From: CAZAGT01 sp964484515
Lineage (GTDB): Bacteria; Desulfobacterota; DSM-4660; Desulfatiglandales; HGW-15
Length of the DNA: 18,220 bases
Direction: 5' to 3'
Assembly: GCA_964484515.1 (NCBI GenBank)
Contig: CAZAGT010000064.1
Coordinates: 1 to 18,220 of the forward strand
Shown here: positions 15,700 to 18,220 of the stretch, one piece after another
Layout of the letters: each line of letters starts with the position of its first letter
Position numbering within the stretch: the first letter of the stretch is position 1
Position numbers and translations under genes: made by a program
Notes under the pieces: generated by a model
Databases searched by the model: none
What the model was told of the DNA's origin: nothing
The model's input: only the letters and a program-made list of their open reading frames with translations

Positions 15700-15709
15700 N
15701 NNNNNNNNN
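15700..15709. other. Assembly gap (ten N)
   Basis: Ten undetermined bases interrupt the pgsA-like gene. The real distance may differ from ten, so the frame and stop codon of that gene and the true spacing to the tRNA-Val promoter are uncertain. Confidence 0.98.
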
Positions 15710-15780
15710 GGTTCAAAGTGATGGGTGACCGAGCAGGCGAAAATAGTGCGGGATAGAATCGTCCTGAATGCTAAGACCGC

Positions 15781-15809
15781 TTGACATTGTTCGCCCGGAC
15801 TGCTACTAA
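15781..15809 (+). promoter_or_regulatory. Promoter of tRNA-Val
   Basis: A perfect -35 TTGACA (15781-15786) is followed after 17 bases by TACTAA (15804-15809), preceded by TG at 15801-15802 as in extended -10 promoters. Transcription would start near 15816, about nine bases before the tRNA. Confidence 0.6.
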
Positions 15810-15824
15810 ACGGGATAAGACAAT

Positions 15825-15899
15825 AGGCACGTAGCTCAGTGGGAGAGCACTACCCTGACACGGTAGGGGTCAAGGGTTCAACTCCCTTCGTGCCTACCA
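15825..15899 (+). tRNA. tRNA-Val (anticodon GAC)
   Basis: AGGCACG (15825-15831) pairs with CGTGCCT (15889-15895), followed by discriminator A and encoded CCA. The D arm is GCTC-AGTGGGA-GAGC, the anticodon stem CTACC/GGTAG encloses CTGACAC with anticodon GAC, and the T arm is AAGGG-TTCAACT-CCCTT. It reads GUC and GUU valine codons. It has its own promoter and a terminator 11 bases downstream, so it is a single-gene unit. Confidence 0.95.
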
Positions 15900-15910
15900 G
15901 AAATCTCAAG

Positions 15911-15940
15911 GGGTTGACGGTTTGCCGTCAACCCTTTTTT
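15911..15940 (+). terminator. Rho-independent terminator of tRNA-Val
   Basis: A perfect ten-base stem GGGTTGACGG/CCGTCAACCC with loop TTTG is followed by six T. It begins 11 bases after the tRNA and ends that transcript. Confidence 0.93.
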
Positions 15941-16080
15941 ATGCTGTTTCTGAGAGCCACGCCTCAGGCACGGCGGTCAATCCTTGGCCAACGACGCGAA
16001 CCTCTCTCCGTCCGTCTTTCTCCCATCCTCGTTCGACGCTTAGCGGTGCCCATCTACCAAACAAGGTAAGCGCTAGCGAA

Positions 16081-16298
16081 GTTTCCAGATCAGAAATGAG
16101 AAATTTTTCGCGAGGTCAAGGTCAATTCCGCAGGAAAGCGGAATTGGACCGCCTTCAGGCGGCCCGAATGGGCCGAGGGCCATGGACGGCCCGAGTCAAA
16201 TCAAGGGATTGCGCGGAGGCGTACAGGAAGTACGCCGCACAAGGGATCCTGCTGATTGACGTTGAAATTGCGGAAAAGGGCCATTTCCGGATGGAAAC
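16081..16298. repeat. Long imperfect palindromic repeat element
   Basis: The ends are inverted: GTTTCCA (16081-16087) and TGGAAAC (16292-16298). The arms continue to match imperfectly: GAAATG (16093-16098) with CATTTC (16282-16287), TTTTTCGC with GCGGAAAA, and GAGGTCAAGGTCAA with TTGACGTTGAAATT. Within it are perfect hairpins: CAATTCCGC (16123-16131)/GCGGAATTG (16138-16146), CCGCC-TTCA-GGCGG (16149-16162) and GGCGTAC-AGGAA-GTACGCC (16218-16236). The element looks like a MITE- or REP-like repeat; from memory, similar GGCGTAC...GTACGCC elements are dispersed in Desulfobacterota genomes. A 224-codon frame crosses it but is not credible as a gene. Confidence 0.6.
16121..16194. repeat. Nested GC-rich hairpin insertion in the palindromic repeat
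   Basis: The segment is bounded by GTCAA at 16121-16125 and again at 16195-16199, a five-base direct repeat. It holds the CAATTCCGC hairpin, the CCGCC-TTCA-GGCGG hairpin and alternative GGCCC/GGGCC pairings (16161-16192). Taking it out would bring GAGGTCAAG next to GTCAAATCAAGGG, a smoother arm. It therefore looks like a small hairpin element that entered the larger repeat, which is inference. Confidence 0.35.
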
Positions 16299-16313
16299 CA
16301 GCTGGGTAATCTG

Positions 16314-16330
16314 TTGCCAACGTATGGCAA
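16314..16330. promoter_or_regulatory. Inverted repeat in enhancer position for sigma-54 promoter
   Basis: TTGCCA-ACGTA-TGGCAA is a perfect 17-bp inverted repeat with a five-base centre, the same geometry as NtrC-type activator sites. It lies about 130 bases upstream of the sigma-54 -12 element, a normal distance for enhancer-binding proteins. An AT-rich stretch (16391-16421) lies between and may allow bending. The activator is unknown. A further palindrome GAGCGCGCTC sits at 16422-16431. Confidence 0.45.
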
Positions 16331-16444
16331 TTCACTTCTCGAAAAGAAGGCAGACCTTCGCATGGGTCGTGAGGTCTCTTTTCATGTATCCAGTTAAGTT
16401 ACTGAATTTTCAATTTAAAAAGAGCGCGCTCCGAGCTTTTCATA

Positions 16445-16461
16445 CTGGCATGGAGGTTGCT
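16445..16461 (+). promoter_or_regulatory. Sigma-54 (RpoN) promoter
   Basis: CTGGCATGGAGGTTGCT matches the YTGGCACGRNNNTTGCW consensus with one mismatch and with exact spacing between the -24 GG and -12 GC. Transcription would start near 16472, giving a leader of about 55 bases before the protease gene at 16527. Sigma-54 promoters need an ATP-dependent activator, so this gene should be under conditional control. Confidence 0.72.
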
Positions 16462-16526
16462 CAAAGGGGAACTCTAATCAAACAACAATTGCATTTCACC
16501 ATTCCGATCGATGAAAAAGGACCAAG

Positions 16527-17615
16527 ATGCAACCTGCACCCACAGTATCACCCCGGCGCAACTCAAATAATGATGACAGACGATCCCTTTGCGTGAGGCT
16601 TTTCGCGTTCTTCCTTCTCTTGGTGTTGGTATTGGGTTTAGGCGTACTGACCGGAAGTGCGAAGGTCTATAAATATAAGGCGGAAAACGGCCAGTGGTGC
16701 TTCACCAATGACCCTTCGCGAGTCATGGTTATTGACCCGGTTGCCTATGAAGGGTTTTCCAACTATGCGGAAACTGAGGATCTGGGAGAGAGACTCGCGA
16801 GGGCCTTTCCACCGAACAACGAGATCGAGAAAGCTCGCAACGCCACGGTGGCGATAGAATCTCCCCTGGGTCATGGTTCGGGCTTTTTCGTGTCGGATAA
16901 CGGCTACATTCTCACCAACAAACATGTCATCGAGCCCAGCGATGAACTCAAGGTCAGGATCAATCAGATCGAGAAGAAACTGAATGCGGAGAGAGAAGCG
17001 CTCGAGCAGAAACACCGAGAGCTTCTGAGAAAACGGGGAGCCGGCGATGGAACGCAATCCGCCTTGAAGGATATCGAGCGGAAAATGGAGCGCTTGGATC
17101 AAAGGCTGGAGGAATTCCAAAACCTGAGACGAAAGATCCTTTATCCGACCAATTTTAAGGTCTGTCTCGTCGATGGCACGGAGATTCCCGTATCGGTCGT
17201 GTGTACCGGTTTCCACCGTGACCTAGCGCTGTTACGGATCTACGGCTACAAGACGCCATTCATTGAGCCCTGCGACGATGTCCGACTTATTCACGGACAG
17301 ACCCTGTACGCCATCGGGAGCCCTATTGATCTCAGCCTGAAAAACACGGTTACCTCCGGGATTTTTTCAGGTATCAGACATTTTGAGGGCCACCCCGCTC
17401 TCGATGATCACACCCCATACATCCAAACAAATGCGCAGATCAACCGTGGAAACAGCGGCGGTCCTCTCATCACAAGAGAGGGCAGGGTGGTGGGTATCGT
17501 TACCTGGATAATCAGAAAGGATATTGCAGACGGCCTGAACTTCGCGATCCCCATTCAGATCGCCATCAATGAGTTCAAGAACCATCTGGGCTCGCCTCGG
17601 CAATCCAGCCGTTGA
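16527..17615 (+). CDS. Membrane-anchored or exported trypsin-like (HtrA/DegP-like) serine protease
   Basis: The 362-aa product has a hydrophobic segment at residues 22-43 (signal peptide or anchor), then a short domain KVYKYKAENGQWCFTNDP resembling DUF4124. The protease domain follows: HGSGFFVSDNGYILTNKHVI with catalytic His 133, HRDLALLRI with Asp 232, and GNSGGPL with Ser 310, so the triad is complete. His and Asp are 99 residues apart, against about 30 in DegP; the extra part (about 140-210, VRINQIEKKLNAEREALEQK onward) is a charged coiled coil. No PDZ domain follows the protease domain, so it is not a full DegP. It likely acts in the periplasm on damaged or regulatory proteins; the substrate is unknown. 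AAAGGA six bases before the ATG supports the start. A sigma-54 promoter lies upstream. Confidence 0.9.
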   Translation: MQPAPTVSPRRNSNNDDRRSLCVRLFAFFLLLVLVLGLGVLTGSAKVYKYKAENGQWCFTNDPSRVMVIDPVAYEGFSNYAETEDLGERLARAFPPNNEIEKARNATVAIESPLGHGSGFFVSDNGYILTNKHVIEPSDELKVRINQIEKKLNAEREALEQKHRELLRKRGAGDGTQSALKDIERKMERLDQRLEEFQNLRRKILYPTNFKVCLVDGTEIPVSVVCTGFHRDLALLRIYGYKTPFIEPCDDVRLIHGQTLYAIGSPIDLSLKNTVTSGIFSGIRHFEGHPALDDHTPYIQTNAQINRGNSGGPLITREGRVVGIVTWIIRKDIADGLNFAIPIQIAINEFKNHLGSPRQSSR

Positions 17616-17724
17616 CGCTTCCAGAGGAAACATCAGACCCGCTAGATTGATTAGCAGCATCAGTGTGAAGCGAGAATTTCAATTCGAACCGACATCAAAA
17701 ACAGGACAAGCGAGGTAGCAGCTA

Positions 17725-18054
17725 ATGGAAGAGCAGGAATATAACCGCAAGTATATCAATCTGCGGGTGCTCAAGAGTATTCAGGAATACCTGAAGACCG
17801 ACTGTGCTTCACCAAGCGTATATCCCATTACCGTTCCGGAGGATTTATTGATTCAAGCCTTGCGGTTGCAGGGCGCTGAGAATGCAGACAAACTGATTCA
17901 TCATATATTCAAGCTGGGACTTGCGTTGTGGAGTGAGAAACTCTTCAAGGATGAATTCGGCTCACAGGAAAGCCTTGAGGATTTCATCGACATGGTCAAG
18001 AAGCGTAGTCAAGAAGAGAAGCCCGCCCTAAGGGAGCGGCAACCTGAGCATTGA
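17725..18054 (+). CDS. Small protein of unknown function
   Basis: The 109-aa product starts MEEQEYNRKYINLRVLKSIQ. It seems mostly helical, with segments LRVLKSIQEYLK, EDLLIQALRLQGAENADKLIHHIFKLGLALWSEKLF and a charged C-terminal tail (EDFIDMVKKRSQEEKPALRERQPEH). No signal peptide or membrane segment is seen. The NLRVLKSIQEYLK...PEDLLIQALRLQG shape could be a small helical protein-protein interaction module, but I do not recognise it. GAGGT lies eight bases before the ATG. It follows the protease gene after 109 bases with no terminator in between, so it may share the sigma-54 transcript. Confidence 0.7.
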   Translation: MEEQEYNRKYINLRVLKSIQEYLKTDCASPSVYPITVPEDLLIQALRLQGAENADKLIHHIFKLGLALWSEKLFKDEFGSQESLEDFIDMVKKRSQEEKPALRERQPEH

Positions 18055-18089
18055 TGGAGGTCGCTCCGGATTCGGATTGATATCGAAGC

Positions 18090-18220
18090 TGTCGAAAAAC
18101 CGACTTCTCTGAGGCTGATGGAAAATGTCCAGATGCAAGGCTTCCGAAACCGGGGACCCGCCCCAAAGGGGTGGGGACTGAGCCGGAGCGAAGCGCAGGT
18201 AAAGAAATCCCGAGGAATGA
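18090..18220. repeat. Second dispersed-repeat copy, truncated by window end
   Basis: From about AAGCTGTCGAAAAACCG, through GTCCAGATGCAAGGC, to CCCGAGGAATGA at the window edge, this non-coding stretch matches my memory of a repeat common in Desulfobacterota intergenic DNA, which normally continues with GGCGTAC and an inverted partner. That continuation lies outside the window, so the assignment is by partial pattern only. Confidence 0.4.
18150..18203. repeat. 54-bp hairpin element inserted between GAAA direct repeats
   Basis: GAAA occurs at 18146-18149 and at 18204-18207, flanking a GC-rich 54-bp unit. It contains CCCGCCCC (18157-18164) pairing with GGGGTGGG (18168-18175), with one G-T pair, around AAA. 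Removing the unit and one GAAA restores CTTCCGAAATCCCGAGG, the expected continuous repeat. A four-base duplication at a small insertion is suggestive but could be chance. Confidence 0.35.

Noticed and set aside
16123..16298. CsrB-like sRNA with GGA motifs in hairpin loops (AGGAAA, AGGAA, GGAT)
   Set aside because: The loops fit CsrA sites superficially, but terminal inverted repeats and matching arms are better explained by a palindromic repeat element, and no promoter-terminator pair frames it.
16352..16382. AGACCT/AGGTCT hairpin followed by CTCTTTT as a terminator
   Set aside because: The stem is only six bases with a 14-base loop and the T-run is broken; no transcript is known to need it after the strong terminator at 15911.
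15922..16596. 224-codon plus-strand frame
   Set aside because: It starts inside the tRNA-Val terminator region, crosses the palindromic repeat, the enhancer-like site and the sigma-54 promoter, overlaps the protease gene, and shows no protein-family signal.

Overview
The window looks like a chromosomal segment of a Gram-negative bacterium, most likely a Desulfobacterota (former Deltaproteobacteria) member. The basis is gene content and style: a BamE-like envelope protein, a sigma-54 promoter, very short basic proteins, a dikinase-like protein with a huge N-terminal extension, and palindromic and heptameric intergenic repeats of a kind I associate with that group. The taxonomic call is inference from memory, not a search. 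A run of ten N (15700-15709) shows this is draft or metagenome-assembled sequence.

Layout. 1-1690: a 33-residue Arg-rich mini-protein, a GC-rich foldable leader, a SpoU/TrmH-family RNA ribose methyltransferase, about 350 bases of purine-rich non-coding sequence, then a second basic mini-protein (44 aa) with its own sigma-70 promoter. 1866-2708 (minus): a small unknown protein and an exported BamE-like protein. 2853-3320: a putative winged-helix protein behind a promoter covered by a perfect 30-bp palindrome. 3422-4444: heptamer repeats, tRNA-Leu(TAG) and radC on the minus strand.

4709-15699 is one long plus-strand run with almost no gaps, probably one transcription unit read from a TATAAT promoter at 4732: a 1394-aa PPDK-like protein without the PEP/pyruvate barrel, a divergent GAPDH directly abutting it, an exported zinc-dependent phospholipase-C-like protein, mutL, miaA, an exported unknown protein, and a PgsA-like CDP-alcohol phosphatidyltransferase cut by the assembly gap. 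It mixes a carbon/phosphotransfer pair with mismatch repair, tRNA modification and phospholipid functions.

15781-18220 is more accessory in character: tRNA-Val(GAC) with its own promoter and a textbook terminator, a 218-bp imperfect palindromic repeat that appears to carry a nested hairpin insertion, a well-matched sigma-54 promoter with an upstream inverted repeat in enhancer position, the exported trypsin-like protease it should drive, a small unknown protein, and a second repeat that runs off the end of the window and seems to be interrupted by a 54-bp hairpin element between GAAA direct repeats.

The most promising items are (1) the barrel-less dikinase plus divergent GAPDH pair, (2) the sigma-54-controlled periplasmic protease with a coiled-coil insertion between catalytic His and Asp, (3) the palindrome-controlled winged-helix gene, and (4) the nested palindromic repeats.
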